Below the pieces are notes generated by a model that made no database searches, had not been told where the DNA came from, and saw only the letters and a list, made by a program, of their open reading frames with translations. From positions 4,092,001 through 4,156,000 of the forward strand of contig OY821751.1 of the NCBI GenBank assembly GCA_963682055.1: 64,000 nt of DNA, given 5' to 3'. Below, one piece after another: positions 29,990 to 40,956 of the stretch. Each line of letters begins with the position of its first letter. The stretch's first letter is position 1. The translations under genes and the position numbers were made by a program. This stretch comes from Primula veris. Taxonomy: Eukaryota > Streptophyta > Magnoliopsida > Ericales > Primulaceae.

Positions 29990-31580
29990 GTTTTATGTAT
30001 AAAATGACAAAATAAAATTCTCTTTGGTTTGACTAAAATTAACCATAATCTATATTAATCACTTTTCGGTGTAACTGATTGACTTTTTTAAAAAATTATA
30101 AAATTTTAATTATGAAGTGAACGTATGAATTGTAGAATTGAATGAAAAGAAGTAATTTGTTAGTTCAATGTTGAATGTTAAGTCAAAATATGACTGATAA
30201 ACGATGTTTGAAACTAACATGAGTTTCATCGTCTTAGTTTATTTGTATTTAGAATGTTGACATAAATGGAATCAAAGTGGTTGGTAATTTTGAAAGTAAA
30301 TCTTTAACAAGGCTTCCTATCTACTCGAAATTTTACAAAATATAATTATGAATATGAAGTCATGTATATTGTCAAAATAAATGAAAAAATAAGTTGTTAA
30401 TTTGATAAGTGTGATATACGAAGATAATTGTATACGATAGTAAGTTGTTAATTTAAACTTAAACGTTACGATTTAAATATAAGTTGATAACTCAACAATC
30501 TTCCCCACTCATGGGCTGAGCTAAATCTGAGAGTGTCTAACAACTGTAATACAATGTCTATGGAACGGGAGAGATTTATATTAACCGGGCTCTGATACCA
30601 CATTGAAGGAAAAAAAATAATTTATGACTAAAATTGACCATAAATTATATTTATATTAATGTATTTCTGGTGAAACGGATCGACTCTAAAAATTACAATT
30701 TTTAATTATGAACTGAACGGATGTATTTTCAAATTGAATGCGAATGTAAGTTGTTCTATAAACATTGAACGGTAAGTCAAAAAATAACTCACGAACGGTT
30801 TTTGAAACCAATACATATTTCATCACCTCAGTTTATTCGTATTTAGAAAGTTGACCATAAATGGGATCAAGTGCTCGGTCATCTCGAAAATATACCAGTA
30901 TTAAAGGTTTTCAAGAGAAACGACTCAAAAATTGCAAAATGTAATTATGAACTAGACAGATGTATTGTCAAATTCAATGAAACAGTAGATTGTTAATTTA
31001 ACGTTTTGAAGGGCAAAATACGAATATAATTGACAAACTCTGTTTGTAAACAATACATGTTTGTTTATCTGACTTCATTCATTTTATGCAATTACTAGAT
31101 TTTAATCTAACAAATTATCTCACTTATAAGTTATACAAAATTATAAAATTTAATTATGAACTGCACGAATTGAATGTGAGAGTAAGTTGTTAGTTTAACG
31201 TTAGGCGGTATATTTTAAATATAGTTGACCAATTGTGTTTGAAATTGACACGCTTTTCATTATTTCAGCTCATTCATACTTAGAAATTTTGTAGTATCAT
31301 TTTACGCAATTACTAGAATTTAAACCGACTAAATTATACCACTCACACGTTATAAAATATTGCAAGATTTAATTATGAACCGCACAAATTGAATGCAAGA
31401 GTAAATTGTTAGTTTAACGTTAAACGGGGAGATTTAAATATAATTGACCAACTGTGTTTGGAAATGACACATGTTTTATTATCTAAGCTCGTTCATACTT
31501 AAAATAGTTTGGATGATCAGTTTATGCGATTACTATTATTATATCCGACAAATTATCTCACTTATACGCTATCAAATTGA
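29990..31580. repeat. Degenerate repeat array, at least five copies, with copia-type PBS
   Basis: Diverged copies of a segment with ataaaatttaattatgaa, ttgttagtttaacgtt, gaccaa(c)tgtgtttgaaa and ctcattcatacttagaa occur at about 30050-30290, 30640-30890, 30900-31080, 31130-31290 and 31350-31510. Between the first two copies lies gggctctgatacca (30587-30600). On the minus strand this reads TGGTATCAGAGCC, the tRNA-iMet primer site of Ty1/copia elements, three bases after a possible LTR end (..CA). The block is therefore probably a decayed, internally duplicated LTR or TRIM-like element. No ORF remains. Confidence 0.5.
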
Positions 31581-32144
31581 GTTAGCTAAAAAATACTTTT
31601 CTTTTTGGTAAATAGCTATATATTTTTGATAATTTGAATAATCAGATACCTTTTGTAATGATTGGAGAGATTATTTATGTTAAGTTTCCATATATGTTGA
31701 AGGTTTGGTACATTGATGCCAAATTGGTAAAAACAATTTACTTTTAAGTTTTAATCCAAAATATGAAATTAAAATTGAAGTATATTTAACGTATTTGATT
31801 TGAAAACTCACTCTTGTAGTATGTTGAAATTTTTATAACCGAGAGTAAAATAATTTCATATTTGTTAATGCATAGACTTGATTTTCTTTTTCTTGATACA
31901 TGCCGGAATATAAAACTTGTATGGTTTAACTTAGAGATGCGCCAAGTCCTAAGTTAAGAGACTTTTAGAAAAAGTTATCAACTCGACGGTGATCATTGTG
32001 TACAATACTTAGATAGAGGTTTGTAAAGTTTTATGGTAAGACAAAGTTTAAATGGGTGCATTTTTATAATTGAACGTGTATATATATATATATATAGAGA
32101 GAGAGAGGAAATGTATTGTTGAACTAAAATCAACCGTGCCATAA
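31581..32144. other. AT-rich intergenic DNA, no gene seen
   Basis: Only low-complexity features are present, such as a TA then GA tract at about 32080-32108. Confidence 0.5.
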
Positions 32145-32215
32145 TGTTAACAATATTATTTCAGATCATCCTTGTAGTTTGACAGAGTCTTAGTATTACA
32201 AGGATCACCCCAATT
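32145..32215 (+). repeat. Diverged copia LTR fragment
   Basis: It starts tgttaacaatattatttcag and continues gatcatccttgtag...attacaaggat, alignable over about 65 nt to the start of the LTR at 34373. It may be the truncated 5' LTR of the copia remnant at 33946-34537, or a separate copy. Confidence 0.55.
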
Positions 32216-32380
32216 GTTGAAAAAATTATAATTTCTAAATTATACCGAGTTACGGACCTCGTGCCATTAATGCAATTAAAGACAAGTCAATAGTAATTGA
32301 GTCGTTGAATGGAATCTTTCAGTAGCAGATAGTTTAATAATACGTTAAAGTTCACCCATGAAGGTCCATGAACAAGAGTG

Positions 32381-32857
32381 TCAAAAATAATACCAATCGA
32401 TGCCATTCATACTCATGCCAAGATGCTGAGTTAAGAACGTTACAAGATTGGACATATCATTTTCTTTTAGGATTTTTAACGCATTATCATCTATTGATGA
32501 CATATTTCCATCTATACGAGAGTTTATAATAAACACAGTATTACCACGAACGACGTAAGTTTCTAACTTATCTAACGATCCATAACAAACTTTTCTTGAG
32601 TGCATATCACGAACAACATGAATCAACCTTATCGATTGTTTTCTTCAATATGATTTATCGAAAAGATTCTTTGTTTGAAATGTTTGGAATGTCATGTCAA
32701 AATTGTATCCTAACAATAAATGTCTTCTATCAGATGTAGAAATCAATTTCGGTATAAGAATATAAAGAGAGTTAGAGTGATACGATAGGCGGTAGTAATA
32801 ATGTCGTCTCCAGCATTTTGGAAGTCCCAATCGAACATGAAAAATGGCCTTAAACAT
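32381..32857 (-). pseudogene. Unrecognised broken coding-like segment
   Basis: Two adjacent minus-strand frames, 32857-32645 (70 aa) and 32626-32381 (81 aa), lie end to end in different frames. They have fairly even amino-acid composition (for example HSRKVCYGSLDKLETYVVRG and NALKILKENDMSNLVTF), unlike the low-complexity ORFs nearby. They could be pieces of one decayed protein gene broken by a frameshift. I recognise no family, and no splice structure or promoter is evident. Confidence 0.25.
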
Positions 32858-33425
32858 TGACGTAAAAAGACATTAAATCTTTAAAAATCTAAGAAAAATA
32901 ATGGTCATCAATACCATTTAAAATCCAGGAGACTTAATTTCGAGACAAAAATATTTTTGTATTAGATAAATTTTAAAAGAAAAACTAAATATGAGAGCAA
33001 ATAATTATAACACATACGATTACAAGAAACGATATCATTTTGAGTGTTTGTTCTTTTTTCAATTTTTCAATATTATTTTGTAAAACAATCGTATACTTTT
33101 TCAATAGACAATTACATGCTTATGTATAAGCTTTTCCATAAATGCATATCTGTTTATTTAACCATCTAATAAAATTATGAACTGTTTTACAAAACTTACT
33201 AATGAATTTTCTTCACTGTATATAAATATAAAGGAAATGAACAAAATTGAATACTAGGAGACTGTGACTCTTGTTAAAAAAAATGTATGAAATTATGGTA
33301 CGGTGTGATGTAATTAATTGTAAGGGTATACTTAAAATTAAAAAAGCTGAGGCATGACATAAACATTACCTTAATTTGATTGTTATGTATTTTTGCTGGA
33401 AGATATATTCATCATTATATAATTA

Positions 33426-33686
33426 TTATATATACATTAAGGGGTGAAAAGAAGGCCTTTCATGAGTTGGAGGCCCAAAGCTAGTGATTTGAAAATTGGG
33501 CTCTTCAGCCGTTCTTGGGTAGTAATCATGGGCTAGATCAATGTAAACTTGATCACTCGGTAACATGAGAAGTTGATATTCATATTCAACATCATACTTA
33601 GTGTAAGTACCAGGAGAATAGTGAAATGATATCACTTGTTGTTTTAAGGTGACTAATGTGTTATTTTCGTAGCGAAAGTAAGACAT
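33426..33686 (-). CDS. Hypothetical 86-aa ORF
   Basis: ATG to stop ORF, rich in Tyr and Pro (YDVEYEYQLLMLPSDQVYID, PPTHERPSFHPL), with balanced composition in otherwise AT-rich DNA. It may be an exon of the same decayed gene as the frames at 32381-32857, because strand and spacing are compatible, but I found no convincing splice junctions. No known family recognised; may be non-functional. Confidence 0.25.
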   Translation of the reverse strand: MSYFRYENNTLVTLKQQVISFHYSPGTYTKYDVEYEYQLLMLPSDQVYIDLAHDYYPRTAEEPNFQITSFGPPTHERPSFHPLMYI

Positions 33687-33945
33687 GGTAATACATCTAG
33701 AAAGGTTTGTTTAAATTTAATAAAATGTATGAAAGTAGAAGAAAGGAGAATAATCGTTACCGGAACAAAAGTCGAGATCAGTTACTAGAACACAAGTCTA
33801 ACTCAATAAAACCTGATCAAACTCAGACAAAACAGATCAAATTCAAATAAACCGGATCAAACTCAAACTCAGACCCTAATTTTACACTCATTGTATTTAT
33901 CTTTAATAGGGTTACGCAGAGCTCGGTGAGATCGCATAGAGAGAG

Positions 33946-34379
33946 ATGTGCTTTTGTGTATATTTTAGGGGAAATTTAGTATCGTGGGGTTCTCACAAAC
34001 AGACTATGGTTGCCATGTTAAGTACGGATGCTGTATCGTGCCCTTGTAAACACCACATCCGAAATCAAGTGGATTTCATTTATGTTGAAAGAGCTTGGAA
34101 TTCACTTTGTCCCTTTCTCTTATTATTTGGTGTGATAACATAGGTGCTACCTACATGGCTGCAAATATGGCATTCCATGCTCACACAAAACATGTTGAAA
34201 TATATTTTCATTTTGTCCGTAAGAAGGTGGCATCTAAGTCCATATGGGTCTGCTTCGTCAACACTTGTGACCATCTAGCTGTTGTTTTTACAAAACCGTT
34301 GTCGATCCGTCGGTTCGAAGATTTGCGTACCAAGATTCATGTCCATGAACTTCCACTTCGCTTGAGGGGGCGTGTTAAC
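33946..34379 (+). pseudogene. Ty1/copia pol remnant (end of RNase H)
   Basis: Conceptual translation in two frames gives the C-terminal part of a copia polyprotein: YFRGNLVSWGSHKQ, then WCDNIGATYMAANMAFHAHT, TKHVEIYFHFVRKKVASK, LAVVFTKPLS and ELPLRLRGRVNN. One frameshift separates the first and second parts. Gag, protease, integrase and most of RT are missing. A polypurine tract (cttgaggggg, 34361-34370) and an LTR follow directly. Confidence 0.85.
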
Positions 34380-34537
34380 AATACTATTCTAGATCATTCC
34401 AGTAGTCTGATACAATCCTAGTCTTACAAGGACTTGGTTTGGTTTGAGCTGCAGTACTTGGATTCCAAGTCTTTCTTATATATATGAAACGCCTCAAGAC
34501 CCTTTGAAAGGGCGAGAGAATTTATATTTATCACACA
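34373..34537 (+). repeat. 3' LTR of the copia remnant
   Basis: It begins TGTTAACAATAC two bases after a polypurine tract and ends near ..tcacaca, about 165 bp. It contains a TATA-like stretch (ttatatatatgaa). The similar start at 32145 supports LTR identity. The end is approximate. Confidence 0.65.
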
Positions 34538-34704
34538 TGATACTAATTTGTAAGGGTAAAATGCTAATCAATTATGACATAAAACGAAAATGTATTTAAA
34601 GATAGGATAAATTAACAAAACGTACTACTTTTTAAACTAAATTATAAAAAATATACCCTTACAACTTTTCATTATAAAAAACATACCAAACAAATTTAAA
34701 TTTA

Positions 34705-34930
34705 ATGCTGTTTATTCTTTTTTTTTATCTCTCTCATCTTACTCTCTCTCTCCTTCATTCTTCTTTCTCACCAATTCTTCTATGTATCTCTTCATTCTTC
34801 TATCTCACCAATTTTTTCTCTTTCTCTCTCTCTGATCTTACTCTCTCTCTCCTCCATTCTTTTATATATCTTTCTTTAATATCCCACTCTATCTCTCTCA
34901 CTTCCTCCACCACAAAAACTCATCACTAAC
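34705..34930. repeat. CT-rich tract with internal 60-70 bp repeats
   Basis: A pyrimidine-rich block contains repeated phrases (cttactctctctctcc(t/c)(t/c)cattcttct, tctcaccaattctt). The L/S-rich ORF in it is an artefact. It could be a relic of a gene leader, but no coding exon follows. Confidence 0.6.
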
Positions 34931-35160
34931 CACCGAACACCATCTAGATTATATAGATATCCATATACATATAAATACAGATATATACATAAGTAATACA
35001 CAAATATTACACTATTTGATACCCCGTAATATATGAAAAATATATGAAATTTGTGAGATTGTTTTCTATTTATTGAGTTTTGAGACTATTGTAAATATTG
35101 TGGGTTTCAAGTTAAAAGAGAAGAATCCATATGTACAATATTGAGAGAAATTCATATGTA

Positions 35161-35391
35161 GGGTATGAAGTTTTAAAATTAGGGTATGAAGTTTTGAAAT
35201 TAGGGTATGAAGTTTTGAAATTAGGTTATGAAGTTTTAAAATTAGGGTATGAAGTTTTGAAATTAGGATATGAAGTTTTAAAATTAGAGTATGAAGTTTT
35301 GAAATTAGGGTATTATGTTTTTGAAATCAGGGTATGAAGTTTTGAAATCAGGGTATGAAGTTTTAAAATCAGGGTATGACGTTTATAATTA
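35161..35391. repeat. 21-bp minisatellite, about 11 copies
   Basis: Unit gggtatgaagttttgaaatta with few substitutions; the last copies read ..aaatca and carry small indels. The 21-bp unit length keeps one frame open as GYEVLKL heptapeptide repeats (ORF 35131-35337), but there is no other sign of a gene. Confidence 0.92.
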
Positions 35392-35419
35392 GCATATGCA
35401 TATTTTGTGAGTTTTTAAT

Positions 35420-35610
35420 CATTTTTAGAGAGAGATGGGTGATTAGCACGTGTTAGAAAGAGGTGCGATTATCGTGTGTTAGAGAGATAGGTGCGATTAG
35501 AGAGAGATATGTTAGGTTAGAGAGAGATGTTAGATTAGAGGGACAGATGTTAGGTGAGAGACATATATGTTAAGTTAGAGAGAGAGATTAGATTAAGAAA
35601 TAATAAGTAT
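35420..35610. repeat. GA-rich irregular repeat (gttaggttagagagagat)
   Basis: Degenerate copies of agagagat(g)ttag(g/a)ttag directly follow the 21-bp array. Low complexity, no gene. Confidence 0.55.
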
Positions 35611-35977
35611 ATATAAGTATGTTTTTAATAATTTAAATCATTAGGATATGTTTTTGTTAATATAATAGGGGTATGGTATGTTTTTGTTAATTGCCCCTTA
35701 AAGATATAGATACTAAACTTTAGTAACTAAACAGTGGGTATAAAAACCCCCTTAATAAGATTTTAAAAAAAGAATGGATATGAAATTGTTCACTACTTTA
35801 TACAATTACAACTATTGATGGAAAGTTTAGAATATTTCGTTCAATTAACGAGCACTAACTTTCTACACAAGTCCATTCATTTCTAGGAGGTCGACATGAA
35901 AAGAATGGTGACCAAAAGGGAAAATAAAAACAAAATCTCGATTAGTTCACCGGCTTAACATATATTTTCGAATTTGT

Positions 35978-35980
<3 letters not shown>

Positions 35981-36014
<34 letters not shown>
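35981..36014. repeat. (AT)17 microsatellite
   Basis: A pure AT dinucleotide run in intergenic DNA. Confidence 0.9.
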
Positions 36015-36020
<6 letters not shown>

Positions 36021-36879
36021 TTTAAGAATGATAGGATGAGGAATGAGATGAAAAATATATCATATAATATATGTAAAATTGAAACAAAAAATAAGCAGAA
36101 AAATATATAAATTTAATTGCCTTATATAACTATATGGTGTATATCATTCTAAATTTATTTATGGATTTGTACCCCGATGCCTTGCGGCACTATTAACCCT
36201 AGTCCGGATTGTGAGTGTATTTAGAAATAAAGATCCAATTAAAAATTCTGACACGATTGGACAAATCTATTACAAAAGCAAACAAATGCATATGCACTCA
36301 TAGTCTAAATACATTCTATGCAACCAAGCTATGGTTTGAGGTCCGGATAAAATTTCTATAGCAATCCCGACCTCTAAAAGTATGCAACAAAAGCAAGGCC
36401 CAAAGGGGTTCATTTTAAATGAATGTTGTTATACAAAAACGAATGTTCTAAAAGCCAAGTTTAGGAAAAAATTAAAAAGAACTTAGATGCCTAGCAAATT
36501 AAGAGAGATTAGACAAATGGACGGATGTTTAAATAAACTTAGACATCATAATCGTTAGCCGAGCTACTTATGCTTAGAAACCACCAACATTGCTAAAAAC
36601 CAATTGCTAATTTCTATAAAATGAAGTATTGAATCAAAATCTAATAGATTGTAATAAGATAATGAGGCGAAACGATATGAAAACGGTCTATTTTAGTTTT
36701 GAGATTTTTCATTATCGTTTCGTTATCCCGACGAATCAGAAAATTTCTCATTTTATTTTATTTCGTTAAGGATATGAAATTTTTGTTTCATCTCATGAAT
36801 CAATTTTTATACTATACAAGTTTTATTAATTTATATATCTAATAATCTAATAATATACTCTATATTTATTATTACAAAC

Positions 36880-36883
<4 letters not shown>

Positions 36884-36939
<56 letters not shown>
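36884..36939. repeat. (AT)n microsatellite, about 56 bp
   Basis: A pure AT dinucleotide run in intergenic DNA. The surrounding 35.6-38.5 kb holds no recognisable gene. Confidence 0.9.
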
Positions 36940-36940
<1 letters not shown>

Positions 36941-37014
36941 GAAAACAAAATTTAACGAAACGAATGGGCAGGGAAGGAGTCAATGTAGGTCTAGAGGGGT
37001 CACATGACCCCCTA

Positions 37015-38520
37015 TCATTTTGACCGTTATACCCCCATCATTTTGTATGTACTATATATATGCAAATGTTGAAAGGTGGTGATTTGGTAAATAATTTTGT
37101 GAATTAATAACACTTATCTCAATATGGCTATCAGATAGTATATGCGCTTCTATTAAGAGATTTCAAAAGAAATTTTAAAAAATAGTTAGTTGATTCTTAT
37201 ATTATTTTTTCAGTTGAAATCTTGGACACCAAACTTCAAGAAAATATTTTACAGGTCTATAGCTTTCAAGAAAATAATATACTTACTTCCTTTGGCGTTT
37301 CTCATAATAAGATTTAAAAGAATATACATACATAATTGACTTGAAAATAATATAGAAGCCTAAATATATAACGAAAATCGTCAATTTATGGGTTTTTAGA
37401 ATTGTCTTTGACTTTAAATAGACCACTTAATCAAAAGCTTTTTGAGGAATTTTGTTGTTTAACTTAATTAGGAGGATGAAAAACTATTTTAGATTATGGA
37501 CTAGAATTTTAAGAGCATATGCATCAATGCATCAATGTATGTATATGGCTTTGTTTCCATATTTTGTGAAAAGTTTATCAAAAAAAAAAAAGGTTGCATC
37601 AATTAACTTAACATATTCTCAAACTAAGACTCTCTTAGTATTCATATAAAAGGAGTAAAGTCAAATAATAAAATATTAATATATGTGGAGAGAGAAAAAA
37701 GTTGTCAGAGTTATAAATAAATATGTATGGAGAAAAAGTTGATATAATATACTATAAAATATATGGTTAGTTAAGTGCATATTTGACATCAATTTTTTTT
37801 TGGTTAGTTTTTTTTTAGTTTTTGATTTTAAAAGGCCATATGTATTTGATATTATTGTTTTTTTTATCCTTTAAAAATCTTGAATTTGGAGAAATATAAC
37901 TAGAAAATCTAAAAGTAAAAAAAAAACACACATTTTGGATATTTTGGTAACTTTCTCGCCATAATTTTCAGAATTTGAATGAATATTGATCTTATCTCAA
38001 CTAAATTTTTATTCATTTGGTTGACGTGTTATCTTCTCATTTAAATATGATATTTTAAAAATTTATCAATTCTTTTTTAATAATTGGTGGGGAAAACCCA
38101 CTTTTTTATTTTATTAATGATGAAAAAAAAATATGGGGAAAAAACCCCACAAAAAAAGGAGCAAAAAATACTCCAATTCGAAACAAATTACATTAAATAA
38201 TCGCTATTAAAAAAATATCTTATAAGTTATTTTGATTGAAAAAACAAAATATTATTAGTTAATGCCAAAAATCAATATGTTGAAAGTTAGTTTTTTTAAA
38301 TTTTTGCCAAACACTTATCTATATTTTGAAAAACAACATTTTTTTTCTTATTGCTTTCTGAAAACAGTTTTTTAACTGAAAAAGTTGATATCAAACGGAT
38401 CATAAGATAGAGATGATAAAATAGGGGAATTAAAAATGATATAAAATTAAATTGTTCCGTGTAAAAACATGTTATTTTAAGTAAAATATTAAGGTATTTG
38501 ATGCGGGTGCTTTAAATAAA
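37015..38520. other. AT-rich intergenic DNA, no gene seen
   Basis: Includes a short palindromic phrase (agaggggtcacatgaccccct, 36991-37011, just upstream) of the type found in degenerate plant repeats. ORFs such as 37452-37649 have no supporting features. Confidence 0.45.
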
Positions 38521-38524
38521 TTGT

Positions 38525-39826
38525 CCTTATATTATCTGTTTGTTTTGTAGTAAAATATTTACGGAGGAAAAATATTTTTCGGGTAAAGTTTTACGGTGCA
38601 AACTTTTGTTTGCATTTTATTTACGGGTGTTTGGTGCGTCAAAGGTTTCCCATGAGAATTCTATTGAAATTCAAAAATCTATTAGTTATTTAAATTAGAC
38701 AAATTCGATGCATAAATAAATAAACATTGTTCATACTTTAAACAAAATATTTTAAGATGAAAAACATCAAAAATTAACTAAAAATCACAAAAATTAACTA
38801 AAGTCACAAAAATTAATTAAAAGTCACAAAAATGAATAAGTTCGTGAAAGTTTAAAAACATTAGTGATTAAAATCATAATTATTTTGACGGAAAAAAGCT
38901 AAAAATTCGTCTACTTTTCTGAAAGGAACTTCGTCAACATGTATAAAAAACTTAACCTAAACACATATTTTATTTCATATACATCACTTATAATAACTTA
39001 TAATTTTTCAACATTTAAACTCATAAAATTATAAGTATAGAAGATATTATTGATTTTTTTTAGCTTTTTCAAATTTTCTTGGGTTTTTTAGATTTTTCGG
39101 AATTTTTTGTTTTATTTTTTCTATTTTTTTGTTATTTTTTAGATTTTTTCCTATTTATTTATATTTTTATTGGTTAATTAGATTTTAGCTTTTTCAAATT
39201 TTCTTGGGTTTTTTAGATTTTTCGGAATTTTTTGTTTTATTTTTTCCATTTCTTTGTTATTTTTTAGATTTTTTCCTATTTATTTATATTTTTATTGGTT
39301 AATTAGATTTTAGCTTTTTCAAATTTTCTTGGGTTTTTTAGATTTTTTGGAATTTTTTGTTTTATTTTTTCCATTTTTTTGTTATTTTTTAGATTTTTTC
39401 CTATTTATTTATATTTTTATTGGTTAATTAGATTTTAGCTTTTTCAAATTTTCTTGGGTTTTTTAGATTTTTCGCATTTTTTATTTTATTTTTTTTCCAT
39501 TTTTGTTATTTTTTAGAATTTTTCGTGTGTTTTCCTTTTTTTTATTGGTTAGTAGATAGAATTGGATTAATTATTAAATAATTTTGAAAGAATAGACCTA
39601 TAATTAATAATAGTTATAATACTAGTATTAGAAAGAATGTAGAGAGAGGCTCCGTAAACCGTTTACAATTTTATTTGCGGGGTAATCGTTTCCCCCAATT
39701 TTACTGGATATGTGGGAAAAGTTTTCCAAAAAAAATGTTTTACGTTAAACCAATCACCCGGAAAATCTATTTTACCCGTAAATGTTTGTTTATCCCCATT
39801 TTACAACAAAACAAACCTACGCTAAA
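38525..39826. mobile_element. Candidate 1.3-kb non-autonomous DNA transposon with long TIRs
   Basis: The left end (about 38525-38600: tgtttgttttgtagtaaaat, then atttacgg, ttttcgggtaaag) and the right end (about 39740-39826, read on the minus strand: ggtttgttttgttgtaaaat, then atttacgggtaaa, ttttccgggtg) form long, imperfect, gapped inverted repeats. The interior has no ORF of note and carries the 125-bp array at 39061-39560. Long TIRs suggest a Mutator-type MITE, but I did not find a clear target duplication. Confidence 0.4.
39061..39560. repeat. 125-bp tandem repeat, four copies
   Basis: The motif tagctttttcaaattttctt starts at 39061, 39186, 39311 and 39436, exactly 125 bp apart, and each copy ends with ttttattggttaattagatt. 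Copies 1-3 are nearly identical and the fourth is truncated and diverged. The block is extremely T-rich on the plus strand. Confidence 0.92.
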
Positions 39827-40141
39827 TAACAAACATGCTAGCTTACCTAGGGACATTCCTAAGATATGTATATCTTGTTTTTCACTTAAAAGAACAAGTA
39901 ATTTTTTCTTTGAAAGATGGGTTAATATAAAATTATATTGTCTTACATACTATACTATTTCGGGAACATTTTTTGAGGTGAAAAAATAATGTATCAATAT
40001 AATTTTAGCAAATATTGATGGAATCCTACCTTGATTTTGCTTTCGAAATTTCTTTAGTCTTTGTTTATTTTTAAACTAGAATCGTGATCTCACTTATCCA
40101 AAATTCTGGCTCCGCCGTTGTAAAAGGGGCATGGTCGTTAC

Positions 40142-40661
40142 TAGGAGTGTTCGCAGTTTGAGTCAGCTCGCTTTTTGAATAAAATGCGAGCTAAACCAAT
40201 AAAAAACAATCGGTTCGGCTCGACTCGGTTTTGACACAAAAAATTATCGGAACCGAACCAAACCAAACCAGTTATAATCGGTTTGGTTCCGCCGGTTTGA
40301 ACTTTAATTAATAAAAAACACAATATTCATAATTATACTAGTTTCGTAAATGTTACGCTTATATTTCATTTGAAAATTTGAACTAAAAGTCGAGTAACAA
40401 GTAAATTTACAAATGATTTAACAAAATATATTATTAATAACTAAATATAACTAGAAAAACATCATATATCAACTTATTGAAGTATATATATAAATAATTA
40501 TATATATGAATAAAAATAATCGGTTCGGTTCGATTTGAAAACCTGTAAAACCGTAAACCGAACCGATTAAATCGGTTTATCAAATTTCAAACCGAAACAA
40601 ACCAATTACTAATCGGTTTGGTTGAATTTTTTATCGGTTCGGTTTGGTTCGGTGTATATAA
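40142..40661. mobile_element. hAT-like MITE with GGTTCGG subterminal motifs
   Basis: It is bounded by taggagtgttcgcagtttg on the left and ggttcggtgtatataacccc on the right, and carries clusters of CGGTTCGG and CCGAACC next to both ends with an AT-rich centre. This is the same architecture as 14548-14836 and 62284-62935. A convincing 8-bp duplication was not found. Confidence 0.45.
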
Positions 40662-40769
40662 CCCCATGTCATTTACTAAACGAAATTTATATTTATTTTA
40701 TTATCTTTTGTTTGATAATAAAAAAAAAAAACAAAACAAGCTATTAACGAAAATAAACTTATTTTTTTT

Positions 40770-40778
40770 TATATAAAT
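40770..40778 (+). promoter_or_regulatory. Candidate TATA box of the WDR55 gene
   Basis: TATATAAAT lies 177 bp upstream of the start codon. If used, the transcript starts near 40800, which would exclude the upstream ATG at 40780 (a 61-codon ORF overlapping the main start out of frame). Confidence 0.45.
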
Positions 40779-40842
40779 TATGGACTTAGGGAGTAGTACT
40801 AAAATACTAAATGTAAATAATTATTTTAAGAAGACTTGGAAA

Positions 40843-40852
40843 TTAGGGTTTA
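40843..40852 (+). promoter_or_regulatory. Telo-box in the WDR55 leader
   Basis: TTAGGGTTTA is the complement of the AAACCCTAA telo-box, a motif enriched near start sites of plant ribosome-biogenesis and translation genes. It lies just downstream of the TATA box, fitting a housekeeping nucleolar-type gene. Confidence 0.5.
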
Positions 40853-40917
40853 AGCCTTTGTCAGAAAACAGTTTCTCTCTCTTAAGTAAAAGAGTGTACA
40901 AAAGCTTCTATCTTTAC

Positions 40918-40926
<9 letters not shown>

Positions 40927-40954
<28 letters not shown>
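40927..40954. repeat. (TA)n microsatellite abutting the WDR55 start codon
   Basis: The TA run ends immediately before ATG at 40955, so the whole Kozak region is microsatellite. Confidence 0.85.

Positions 40955-40956
<2 letters not shown>

Noticed and set aside
34705..34929. 74-aa L/S-rich ORF as a secreted peptide gene
   Set aside because: It is a translation of a CT-rich simple repeat; the hydrophobic run is compositional.
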